Shown here in pieces: positions 49,618-57,710 of a stretch of DNA of 64,000 nucleotides (position 1 is its first letter; each line of letters starts with the position of its first letter). The notes below the pieces were generated by a model that ran no database searches, was not told the DNA's origin, and saw only the letters and a list, made by a program, of their open reading frames with translations. The translations under genes and the position numbers were made by a program. The DNA is from Carideicomes alvinocaridis (lineage in GTDB: Bacteria; Pseudomonadota; Alphaproteobacteria; Rhodobacterales; Rhodobacteraceae). The stretch spans positions 62,001 to 126,000 of the forward strand of contig SRJI02000001.1 of NCBI GenBank assembly GCA_005473895.2. The letters run 5' to 3'.

Positions 49618-50657
49618 TTCGCGGCGGTGAGGCCGGTCACCTCGCCCACGGTCGAGTTCCAGTCCTCGATGCAGGTGGCGTCGCAGCGGGCGGCCCAGTT
49701 CTTGAGGATGGTGCCTTCGAGCAGCTCGCGGCGGGCTTCCTCGTCGGCCTCGGAGGGCGCGACAAAGGTCATGTCCGCCGGCTCGCCATAGGGGCATTCG
49801 CCCTCGCCGGTGTTGCAGGCGATGCCGGCCGCGTCATCCACGCGCGCCAGGTCCCAGAGATCGCCTTCGAGCCCTTCCACCGCGTCACGCAGGGCGGTCT
49901 GCTGGTCTTCGGGCAGGCCGTCGAAGAAGTCCTTGTTGGCGGCGATGAAGGTCAGCCCCCAGCCCAGGCGCATACCGTAAAGGTCGCTGGTCACTTCCGG
50001 GAACTTGAAGGAATAGCCCGTAAGCGTGCCGGTGAAGGCGCAATCGACCACGCCCCGCTGCAGCGCCGGGACCACCTCGGCCAGCGGCACGTTCACCCCG
50101 GTGCCGCCCGCCGCTTCGATGAAATCGTTCATCGACGAGCCGTAGAAGCGGATCTTCTTGCCCTTGAAGTCGTCGATGCCGGTGACCGGCTCGCTGCAAT
50201 ACATCACCTGGCTGGGGTTGGGATACATGCCGAGATAGACCAGCCCCTGCTCTTCGGCGAGGTCCTTGGTCATGATCGGCTCGTAGGCGTCGACGGCCTC
50301 GCGCAGGGTGTCGAGATCCTGGATCACGCCCGCCAGCTCGATCCCCTCGATCACCGGGTCGTCCGAAACCGAGTAGCCGACCACGATATGCGCGACGTCG
50401 AAGACACCCATGGAGGACAGCCGCAGCAGCTCCGCCCCGCCGAGGCCCAGCTCGGAATAGTTGGACAGCTTGGCGGTCAGCGCGCCGTCGGTCTGCTCGG
50501 GCAGTTGCTCGGTCCAGAACGGCTGTTCGATCTTGCCGTAGGCGTTGAGCGTGGACCAGGGCGCCACGACGTTCAGCCGGGTCTCGGCCGAGACCGACGC
50601 GGCGAGCGACATGGCGAGGGCGGTGCCGACCGCTGTCTTGGTGAGTATTCCTGTCAT
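49614..50657 (-). CDS. TRAP transporter substrate-binding protein (DctP family, hydantoinase-linked)
   Basis: 347-aa periplasmic receptor. The ATG at 50657 opens a signal peptide (MTGILTKTAVGTALAMSLAA, cleavage after VSA near residue 24). Later parts include GMYPNPSQVMYCSEPVTGID, DFKGKKIRFYGSSMNDFIEA and ALQRGVVDCAFTGTLTGYSF, fitting DctP. The C-terminal region has four cysteines in two short pairs (about CNTGEGEC and CDATC), which could form disulfides. Unlike the other receptors here, it overlaps the next gene and has no intercistronic hairpin. Confidence 0.92.
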   Translation of the reverse strand: MTGILTKTAVGTALAMSLAASVSAETRLNVVAPWSTLNAYGKIEQPFWTEQLPEQTDGALTAKLSNYSELGLGGAELLRLSSMGVFDVAHIVVGYSVSDDPVIEGIELAGVIQDLDTLREAVDAYEPIMTKDLAEEQGLVYLGMYPNPSQVMYCSEPVTGIDDFKGKKIRFYGSSMNDFIEAAGGTGVNVPLAEVVPALQRGVVDCAFTGTLTGYSFKFPEVTSDLYGMRLGWGLTFIAANKDFFDGLPEDQQTALRDAVEGLEGDLWDLARVDDAAGIACNTGEGECPYGEPADMTFVAPSEADEEARRELLEGTILKNWAARCDATCIEDWNSTVGEVTGLTAAK

Positions 50658-50683
50658 TTCCTGTTTCCCTGTTGTTGTGGCCA

Positions 50684-52789
50684 CTAGTCGATCGTGGCCG
50701 GTTGCGAAACTTCCTCTGCCGCCGCGCTGCGATCGCGCGGCCCGACGGCGATGTCCAGCCAGCCATGCGGGGTCAGCGATGCGGCATCGCCTGAATGCAG
50801 GATGACGGTCGTGGTGTCGGCCTCGACCACCGCGGGGCCCGCGATCTCGTGGCCGGGCGCGAGGCTGTCCATGGCATAGAGCGGCGCCTCGACCACCGCA
50901 CCCGCGCTGTGGATGCGGCGGGTGCCCGAGGGCTGAGCCCTGCCCGTGGCCGGGGCTACCTCGCGCGCCGCGTCGCCGCGCGGGACTGCGCCGATCACCG
51001 CCACCCGGGCGTTGACCATGTCCACGTCCTGTCCGCGCGAGGCATAGGTGTAAAGCTCCTCGTGCCGGCGGTGAAAGCGTTCCTCGACCTCGGCGGCAAA
51101 GCCCGGCGCGTCGAAGTCGATCCCGTCCAGCGAGACCCCGATCTCGAAGATCTGCTCGCCGTAGCGCATGTCGGCAGAGCGCTCCACCGACATCCGGCCG
51201 GGGGTCATGCCCGGCAGGCGCTCGCGGGCCTGTTCCTCCAGCGTGTCGAAGACGGCGCGCAGGATTTCCTCGTCCTCCCAGCCGCCGGCATTGGGCAGCG
51301 ACCGCGACACTTCGAGCCGCAGGTCGGACGCCAGCATCCCCCAGGCTGACAGCACCGAGGCCACGGCCGGCACGACCACGCGGCCGATGCCCATCTCGCG
51401 CGCGACCTCGACCGAATGCAGCCCGGCCGCGCCGCCGAAACTCAGCATGGTGAAATTCCGCGGATCGACCCCGCGGCGCAGCGTCATCAGGCGGATGCCG
51501 TCGGCCATCTTGACGTTGATCAGCCGGTGAATGCCGGCCGCCGCCTCCATCCGGGTCAGGCCAAGCTCGGCTGCCACCTCGTCGATGGCGGCCTCGGCGG
51601 CTTGCAGGTCCAGCCCGCCCTTGCCGGCAAAGGCGTCGGGGTCGAGATAGCCCAGCACGAGGTTGCTGTCGGTCACGGTGGCGCGGGTGCCGCCGCGACC
51701 GTAGCAGGCCGGCCCCGGCACCGCCCCGGCCGATTGCGGCCCCACGCTGAACCCGGTGCCCGGCCGGTTCTCGGCCAGTGAGCCGCCGCCGGCCCCGATC
51801 GACAGGATGTCGTAGCTGCGCAGCGCGATCCGTTCGCCCGCGAGCCCCCGCTCGGAGGTCAGCGCCACCGCCCCGTCGGTGATCAGCGAGATCTCGGTGG
51901 AGGTGCCGCCCATGTCGAAGGGGATGACGTTCCCCGCCCCGATCAGCTCGGCGCAGGCGCGGGCGCCGGCAATGCCGCCCGCCGGGCCGGACAGGCAGGT
52001 GCCCGCGGCCAGCGCCACCGCATCCTCGACCCGGGTGATGCCGCCATGGGACAGGATGATGTAGAGCGGCCCGTCATAGCCCGCCTCGGCCAGCCGCCCG
52101 GTCAGCCGGTCCATGTAGCGCCGCACCACCGGGCCGATATAGGCATTGACCACCGTGGTCGAGAGCCGCTCGTATTCCTTGATCTGCGGCAGCACCCGCG
52201 ACGAGACCGAGACATAGGCCTCGGGCATCATCTCGGCCACGATCTCGGCCGCGCGGCGCTCGTGCTCGGAATTGCGGTAGGCGTGGAGGAAGCAGATCGC
52301 GACCGAGGTCACGCCGGCATCGCGCAGCGCCGCCACCTCCTCCCGCAGCGCCGGCTCGTCCAGCGGCACGAGGATCCGGCCGTCCTGCCCGATACGCTCG
52401 GTCACCGGACGGCGCAGGTCGCGCGGCACGAGAGGCTCGGGCGGGGCCATCAGCAGGTTGTAGCGGTCGGGCTTCAGCCCCTCGCGCATCTCGAGGATGT
52501 CGCGGTGCCCGGCGGTGGTCAGCAGGCCGGTGCGCGCGCCCTTGCGCTCCAGCAACGCGTTGGTGGCGACGGTGGTGCCGTGCACGATGCGCTCGGTCCG
52601 GGCCAGCAGGTCGGCCAGCGTCAGGTCCAGCCGCCGGGCGAGATCCTGCAGCCCCTCCAGAACGCCGATCGACTGGTCCTCGGGGGTGGAGGCGGACTTG
52701 CAGATCACGGTCCCGCCCGCCTCGTCCATCGCGACGAAATCGGTGAAGGTGCCGCCGACATCGATGCCGATCCGGTAGGGTTTGCTCAT
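50684..52789 (-). CDS. hyuA: Hydantoinase/oxoprolinase family protein, HyuA type
   Basis: 701-aa ATP-dependent subunit of an N-methylhydantoinase/5-oxoprolinase-type amidohydrolase. The N-terminal actin-like phosphate motif GIDVGGTFTDFVAMD, ERIVHGTTVATNALLERKGA and the second ATPase motif IPFDMGGTSTEISLI are intact. GAGAGGAG precedes the ATG at 52789. It works with HyuB (52844-54490) to open a cyclic amide at the cost of ATP. Acetone carboxylase-like and acetophenone carboxylase-like paralogues share this fold, so the substrate is open; the TRAP receptor and ornithine cyclodeaminase in the operon point to a cyclic amino-acid derivative. Confidence 0.92.
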   Translation of the reverse strand: MSKPYRIGIDVGGTFTDFVAMDEAGGTVICKSASTPEDQSIGVLEGLQDLARRLDLTLADLLARTERIVHGTTVATNALLERKGARTGLLTTAGHRDILEMREGLKPDRYNLLMAPPEPLVPRDLRRPVTERIGQDGRILVPLDEPALREEVAALRDAGVTSVAICFLHAYRNSEHERRAAEIVAEMMPEAYVSVSSRVLPQIKEYERLSTTVVNAYIGPVVRRYMDRLTGRLAEAGYDGPLYIILSHGGITRVEDAVALAAGTCLSGPAGGIAGARACAELIGAGNVIPFDMGGTSTEISLITDGAVALTSERGLAGERIALRSYDILSIGAGGGSLAENRPGTGFSVGPQSAGAVPGPACYGRGGTRATVTDSNLVLGYLDPDAFAGKGGLDLQAAEAAIDEVAAELGLTRMEAAAGIHRLINVKMADGIRLMTLRRGVDPRNFTMLSFGGAAGLHSVEVAREMGIGRVVVPAVASVLSAWGMLASDLRLEVSRSLPNAGGWEDEEILRAVFDTLEEQARERLPGMTPGRMSVERSADMRYGEQIFEIGVSLDGIDFDAPGFAAEVEERFHRRHEELYTYASRGQDVDMVNARVAVIGAVPRGDAAREVAPATGRAQPSGTRRIHSAGAVVEAPLYAMDSLAPGHEIAGPAVVEADTTTVILHSGDAASLTPHGWLDIAVGPRDRSAAAEEVSQPATID

Positions 52790-52843
52790 TGCGTCACTCC
52801 TCTCCCACGACAACCGGGGAGCCTTGGTCCTTGGTTGGCGGGG

Positions 52844-54490
52844 TCAGACAAGACCCAGTTTCTCGTCCCGGCTGCGGGCCTCGGGCGCGCGCGCCGCCGG
52901 GTCGCCCCAGCCGCCGCCCCCGCCCGAGCGGATGCGGAAGAGGGTGTCCGGCGCGATCTCGATGCCGAACTGCTTGGTGCGCAGCGCGGTCTCGCCCTCC
53001 GCCGTCACCATGCGGTAATCGTGCGGCGCGCCGTCCCGGCCGCCCGCGATCCCGGCGGCGCCGTGGCGGATGCCCTCGCCCGCCGTATGGGCAAAGGCCG
53101 GAACCTCCACCCGCAGGTCGAGGCTCGTGCCCAGCCCGCCGCGATAGGTGCCGTCGCCGCCCGATCCCGGGCGGAACTCGTGCGTGGCAAAGAACAGCGG
53201 GAACCGCGCCTCGGTCACCTCGACCGAGCCGAACTTGATGCCGCCCACGGAATGCCACTCGCCGGCCCCCGACCAGCCGTCCCCGGCGGACGACGCGCCG
53301 CCGCCCGGGCGTGCATGGAACAGGTGCCAGACGAAGTTGCGCCCGTTACGCGGGTTGCGCCCCGTGATCGACATGCGGAACCGCCGCGACCAGCCGCCGG
53401 AACAGCGCTCGGGACAGGCGGCCTGCAGGGCGCGGACGATCGCCTCGACGATCTCGTTGGCGGGATGGGTGGTGGACATGGTGACCGGCGCGCCCTCGCG
53501 CGGGTGGACGATGGTGCCCGGCCGCAGCTTCACATCGAGGATGCGGAACACGCCGTCGTTCTTGGGGATATCGGCATCGATCAGGTAGGCCAGCGCCATG
53601 GCCACCGAGGCCTGGGTGTTGGCGAAGGGCGAATTGACGAAACTGTCCGACTGCGCGTCCGACGCCGTCAGGTCGACCGTCAGGTCGCTGCCCTGCACCG
53701 TCACCCTGGCGCGGATCGCCACGTCCTCGCGGCCCCGCCCGTCATCGTCGAGATAGGCGGTGCCCTCGTAGACGCCGTCGGGCCAGTCCGCGACGATGGC
53801 GCGGGTGCGGGTCTCGGCCCCGTTGAGCGTCTCCTCGATGGCGGCGCCAACCATGGGCGCGCCGAACTCGGCATGAAGCCGGTCGAGGCTGCGCTGTCCC
53901 AGATGCGCCGCGCCGATCATCGCGTCGAGGTCACCGCGGAATTCGCGCGGGAACCGGACGTTCATGAGGATCATGTCGATCACGTCCTCGCGCATCACCC
54001 CGGCATCGGCCAGCTTCATCGGCGGCAGGCGCAGGCCCTCCTGCCAGATCTCGCGGGCCTCGGGGTTGTAGGCACCGTGGGTGGCGCCGCCGATATCGCC
54101 CATATGCGCCCGCACCACGGCCCAGAGCCTGCGCGCGCCGCCCGCGAAGACCGGCGAGAAGATGGTGACGTCCGGCAGGTGGCTGCCCCCGGCATAGGGA
54201 TCGTTGAGCACGATGACATCGCCCTCGGCCACGTCATCGCCAAAGCGGTCCTCCACGGCCTTCACCGCCCAGGGCAGCGCGCCCACATGGACCGGGATGT
54301 GGTCGGCCTGCGCGATCAGACGGCAGTCGCGGTCGACGATCCCCATGGAAAAGTCGCGGCTGGCATTGAGGATCTGGCTGTAGGCCGTGCGCAGCATCGC
54401 CTCGCCCATCTGCTCCACGATCGCGCTCAGCCGGTGCTGGATCACGGCGCGCGAAATCGGGTCGATCGGGTCGTTGGAGCTGTCTGTCAC
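52844..54490 (-). CDS. hyuB: Hydantoinase/oxoprolinase family protein, HyuB type
   Basis: 548-aa second subunit of the HyuAB enzyme. Family features are EAMLRTAYSQILNASRDFSM, DVIVLNDPYAGGSHLPDVTI, HMGDIGGATHGAYNPEAREI and the glycine-rich C-terminus IRSGGGGGWGDP. GTG at 54490 is preferred because GAGGAAAC precedes it, while the ATG at 54514 has no site. First gene of the operon hyuB-hyuA-dctP-dctQ-dctM-ocd. A palindrome containing TATAAT lies about 80 bp upstream (54564-54581). The reaction is shared with HyuA. Confidence 0.92.
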   Translation of the reverse strand: MTDSSNDPIDPISRAVIQHRLSAIVEQMGEAMLRTAYSQILNASRDFSMGIVDRDCRLIAQADHIPVHVGALPWAVKAVEDRFGDDVAEGDVIVLNDPYAGGSHLPDVTIFSPVFAGGARRLWAVVRAHMGDIGGATHGAYNPEAREIWQEGLRLPPMKLADAGVMREDVIDMILMNVRFPREFRGDLDAMIGAAHLGQRSLDRLHAEFGAPMVGAAIEETLNGAETRTRAIVADWPDGVYEGTAYLDDDGRGREDVAIRARVTVQGSDLTVDLTASDAQSDSFVNSPFANTQASVAMALAYLIDADIPKNDGVFRILDVKLRPGTIVHPREGAPVTMSTTHPANEIVEAIVRALQAACPERCSGGWSRRFRMSITGRNPRNGRNFVWHLFHARPGGGASSAGDGWSGAGEWHSVGGIKFGSVEVTEARFPLFFATHEFRPGSGGDGTYRGGLGTSLDLRVEVPAFAHTAGEGIRHGAAGIAGGRDGAPHDYRMVTAEGETALRTKQFGIEIAPDTLFRIRSGGGGGWGDPAARAPEARSRDEKLGLV

Positions 54491-54563
54491 GGAAATGTTT
54501 CCTCGGCTGATCATCTGGGGACCGAGCCTAGGAAGCCGCCGATGCGCGACGCCAATACCGATT

Positions 54564-54581
54564 GCCTATGTTATTATAGGC
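54564..54581 (-). promoter_or_regulatory. Palindrome with embedded -10-like TATAAT upstream of hyuB
   Basis: GCCTAT-GTTATT-ATAGGC; on the minus strand it contains TATAAT (54577-54572). No good -35 box is visible at 17 bp, as is common for LysR-activated promoters. Likely operator/promoter for the hyu operon bound by the adjacent LysR regulator (54612-55502). Confidence 0.45.
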
Positions 54582-54611
54582 CTCGCCTTACAATGCTTTG
54601 TTTTCCGCAAC

Positions 54612-55502
54612 TTACGCAAAGGGCGCGCGGGTCGCCTCGACCACGTCGAGCAATTCGTCGATGAAGGGTGCATGATTGTCGGGCATCCAGACGGCGTAAA
54701 GCTCGATCATCGGGCAGGAATCGACCAGCGGCCGATGCACCACGCCTGGGATCTGCATCCGCCGCGCCGACCGCGGCACCAGCGCGCAGCCGAAACCGCT
54801 GCCCACGAGGCAGAGCATCATCGACATCTGCGACGCGTCCTGGATGATCGTGGGCACATAGCCCCCGGACCGGCAGACATGCAGCATCAGGTCGCGAAAG
54901 CCCGGCGCCTCCTCGCGGTCGAAGATGACCAGCGGCGTGCCGCTCAGCTCGGCGAGGCGCACGCGCTCCTCCCCGGCCTTGGGGTGGTTTTCCGGCAGCG
55001 CCACCTGGAAGGGGTCGGTATGGACCAGCCGGATGCTCATCCGCTCGTCCTGGACCGGCGGCCGGACAAAACCGATATGGATCTCGCCCTCCTCCAGCGC
55101 GGCAAGCTGCGCGGGCGAGGACATCTCGCGCAGCGAGACCTGCACGTTGGGCCGCCGTTCCCCAAAGGCGCGCAGCACGGGGACCGCGAATTCCATCGCC
55201 GCCGTGCCGGTGATGCCGATCACCAGACGGCCGCCATCCTTGGCCCCCTCCTGCCGCGCGATCGCCTCCGCCCGGCTGAGCTGCGACAGGACCGCCCGCG
55301 CCTCCCGCAGCAGGGCGAGCCCGGCGGGCGTCAGGTTGATGGGCCGGGTGGACCGGTCGAAAAGCTGCACGTCCAGCTCGGCCTCGAGCATCTTGATCTG
55401 CTGGGACAGCGCTGGCTGGGCGATATGCAGCGCCTCCGCCGCCTGCCCGAAATGCCGCTGTTCGGCCAGCGCCACGAAATATCTGAGAGGCCTGATGTCC
55501 AT
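54612..55502 (-). CDS. LysR family transcriptional regulator (hydantoinase block)
   Basis: 296-aa LysR protein. The HTH part reads MDIRPLRYFVALAEQRHFGQ then AAEALHIAQPALSQQIKMLE, close to the BenM/CatM type, and the effector domain follows from GRLVIGITGTAAMEF. Two lobes are evident, the second ending DNHAPFIDELLDVVEAT. It lies between the enolase-superfamily gene and the hyu operon, same strand as both. The palindrome just after it (54564-54581) makes the hyu operon its most likely target. Confidence 0.92.
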   Translation of the reverse strand: MDIRPLRYFVALAEQRHFGQAAEALHIAQPALSQQIKMLEAELDVQLFDRSTRPINLTPAGLALLREARAVLSQLSRAEAIARQEGAKDGGRLVIGITGTAAMEFAVPVLRAFGERRPNVQVSLREMSSPAQLAALEEGEIHIGFVRPPVQDERMSIRLVHTDPFQVALPENHPKAGEERVRLAELSGTPLVIFDREEAPGFRDLMLHVCRSGGYVPTIIQDASQMSMMLCLVGSGFGCALVPRSARRMQIPGVVHRPLVDSCPMIELYAVWMPDNHAPFIDELLDVVEATRAPFA

Positions 55503-55599
55503 GACGAACCTTCTACGAAGGCCGGTCAGCCCTGGGCAAGCGTCAACTTGGTCATGCGGCTCGCCGGCCTCACGGATGCCGGAAGCCCTCCCGCCGTCG

Positions 55600-56691
55600 C
55601 TAGAGGATCTGCTCCAGCTCCGACTCGGACACTTCGACGCCCAGACCGGGCGCGTCCGGCAACGACATCATGCCGTCCTCGTAGGTCGGACCGCCCGACG
55701 CGAAGGCCGCCGCAGCATATTCCTGGCAGCTCCAGAACTTGTGCGGCGCGCCCGCGGGGGCCGAGATGGCGACATGCGCCGCCGCGGCATCCGCGACCGC
55801 GCTGCCGCCGGACGCTTCCCAGAAGCTCGATAAACCGCCCACTGCGCAGAAATCGCGGAACATCCGGGCGCGCGTGATCCCGCCGACCCGGCTGATCTTG
55901 AAGTGCAGCGCGTCGGCGGCGCCCAGGCGGAGGATCTGGGTCAGATCCTCGGCGGTGATGGCGCTTTCGTCGAGGACGAAGGGGGAGACCATGCGCTCCT
56001 TCACCCCCAGGCATTCCGAGAGGGTCGCGCAGGGCTGCTCGAACATCAGGCCGCGGCCGTCCACCGCGCCGAGCACCTGGAGCGCCGCGGGAACGCTCCA
56101 GCCGCCATTGGCGTCGACGATGAAGGTTTCGTCGGGACGGCGAGCCTCCGCGATGGCGCGAAACACTTCGATGTCCGCCGCGGGGTCGCCGCTGGCCTTG
56201 GCGGAAAAGCTTCGCACGCCCTCGGCGCGGGAGGCCTCGACCCGCGCCAGCATGTCGTCCGGGGTGCCGTTGTAGAGCGACGAGAGCATCGGGATCCGCT
56301 CTGCCTGCCTGCCGCCGAGCAGGGCGTGGACCGGCTGGCCGGCCGCCTTGCCGAAGATATCCCAGCACGCGACATCCACCGCCGCCTTGGCATAGGGATG
56401 GCCCATGAGCAGGCGGTCCATGGCCGCGTTCACCGCCGCCGGATTGCAGGGATCGAGCCCCTTCAGCCCCTCCGCCATGACGGTAAGCGCGGCGCGCGCG
56501 CCCTCGGCGAATTCCGGAAGGTAGTCGCGCCCCCAGGGGCAGATTTCCCCCCAGCCGGTGATGCCCGCATCCGTCTCGAGCCGGACGAGCGTGCTGTCGA
56601 GCGCTTCGTAACTGCGCCCGCCCGAAAGCTTGTAGGTCGTTCCGGCGAAGGCGATCGGCGCGCGAAAGAGCGCGACATCGGTGATCTTCAT
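55600..56691 (-). CDS. Enolase superfamily protein (mandelate racemase/muconate lactonizing type)
   Basis: 363-aa enzyme with an N-terminal capping domain (to about residue 130) and a TIM barrel. Mg ligands and catalytic residues can be traced as Asp193 (IVDANGGW), Glu218 (MFEQP), Asp241 (LDES) and Lys265 (HFKISRVGG). The usual K-x-K on strand two is S163-A-K165, so the first lysine is missing. Possible reactions are proton abstraction with epimerisation or dehydration (hydroxyproline/betaine epimerase or dehydratase). GAGGAGA precedes the ATG at 56691. Coupled by ATGA to the threonine-aldolase-like gene. The substrate is unknown. Confidence 0.88.
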   Translation of the reverse strand: MKITDVALFRAPIAFAGTTYKLSGGRSYEALDSTLVRLETDAGITGWGEICPWGRDYLPEFAEGARAALTVMAEGLKGLDPCNPAAVNAAMDRLLMGHPYAKAAVDVACWDIFGKAAGQPVHALLGGRQAERIPMLSSLYNGTPDDMLARVEASRAEGVRSFSAKASGDPAADIEVFRAIAEARRPDETFIVDANGGWSVPAALQVLGAVDGRGLMFEQPCATLSECLGVKERMVSPFVLDESAITAEDLTQILRLGAADALHFKISRVGGITRARMFRDFCAVGGLSSFWEASGGSAVADAAAAHVAISAPAGAPHKFWSCQEYAAAAFASGGPTYEDGMMSLPDAPGLGVEVSESELEQIL

Positions 56692-57710
56692 GTGGTCTCT
56701 CCTCGATCGGCCAGGCAGGCGCCAACGGCCTCGATCTGCGCATCGGTGGTGGCCCAGGAGGTGCAGAACCGCATGAGCCCGTCTTCTTCGTAGCCGGCAA
56801 GGCCTTCGGCTTCGAGCCGTCGTGCCTGTTCGGCGGTGACATGGGCGAACAGGATATTCGCGTCGGGGCGCTGCTGCAGGGTGGCGCCCCGGGCCTCCAG
56901 CACGTCCGCCAGGGCCTGTGCCTTGGCGTTGGCGCGCGCGGCGCAATCCAGCCAGAGGCCGTCCTCGACATAGGCAAGCAGCTGGGTCGACAGGAAGCGC
57001 ATCTTGGACAGCACCTGCCCTGCCCGCTTGGCCCGGAACCGCGCCCTCGCCGCCAGGGCCGGGTCGAAGAGCACCACCGCCTCGGCGGCGAAACAGCCGT
57101 TCTTGGTGGCCCCGAAGGACAGCAGGTCGACACCTGCCTTCCAGGTGGCCTCGGCCGGGGAACATCCCAGGGCGGCCACCGCGTTGCCGAAGCGCGCCCC
57201 GTCCATGTGGAACGCCAGGCTCTCCTCGCGCGCGAAGCGGCCGAGGGCCTGCAGTTCGTCCAGCGAATAGACGGCGCCCGTTTCGGTGGGTTGGGCGATG
57301 CTCAGGGCCGCGGGCTGCGCCGCGTGCCGGTCGCCGCGCCGGGTCAGCGCCGGGCGGATGTCTTCGGGGGCTAGCTTGCCCTCCGCGCCGTCCACCGGGT
57401 GCAGCCGTGCGCCGCCGGAGAAGAACTCGGGCGCGTTGCACTCGTCGCCGTAGACGTGGGAGCCCGCGTGCAGGCAGACGGCCTCGGTCGGGTCGAGGAT
57501 CAGCGACAACGCCAGCGCATTGGCCGCCGTGCCGCTGGTGCAGGGGATCACCGCGACCTCGCGCTCGAAGAGCTCGGAGAAGGCCCGGTCCAGCCGGGCA
57601 CTCTCGGCATCGTCTCCGTAAGGCCGGGCGTGGCCCTCGTTGGTGTCCATCACCGCGCGGGCAATCCGGGGATGCGCCCCCGCGGTGTTGTCGGAGAGGA
57701 AGGTGCTCAT
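56688..57710 (-). CDS. Threonine-aldolase-like PLP enzyme (beta-eliminating lyase family)
   Basis: 340-aa fold-type I PLP enzyme similar to low-specificity L-threonine aldolases, which cleave beta-hydroxy amino acids to glycine and an aldehyde. The PLP lysine is Lys203 (LLSFGATKNG); Asp170 and Arg173 (HMDGAR) and His85 (AGSHVYGDE) match family positions. It overlaps both neighbours by ATGA. Directly after a 2-oxoglutarate oxygenase that could install the beta-hydroxyl, it fits 3-hydroxy-trimethyllysine aldolase or an analogue. That assignment is by gene order only. Confidence 0.9.
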   Translation of the reverse strand: MSTFLSDNTAGAHPRIARAVMDTNEGHARPYGDDAESARLDRAFSELFEREVAVIPCTSGTAANALALSLILDPTEAVCLHAGSHVYGDECNAPEFFSGGARLHPVDGAEGKLAPEDIRPALTRRGDRHAAQPAALSIAQPTETGAVYSLDELQALGRFAREESLAFHMDGARFGNAVAALGCSPAEATWKAGVDLLSFGATKNGCFAAEAVVLFDPALAARARFRAKRAGQVLSKMRFLSTQLLAYVEDGLWLDCAARANAKAQALADVLEARGATLQQRPDANILFAHVTAEQARRLEAEGLAGYEEDGLMRFCTSWATTDAQIEAVGACLADRGETT

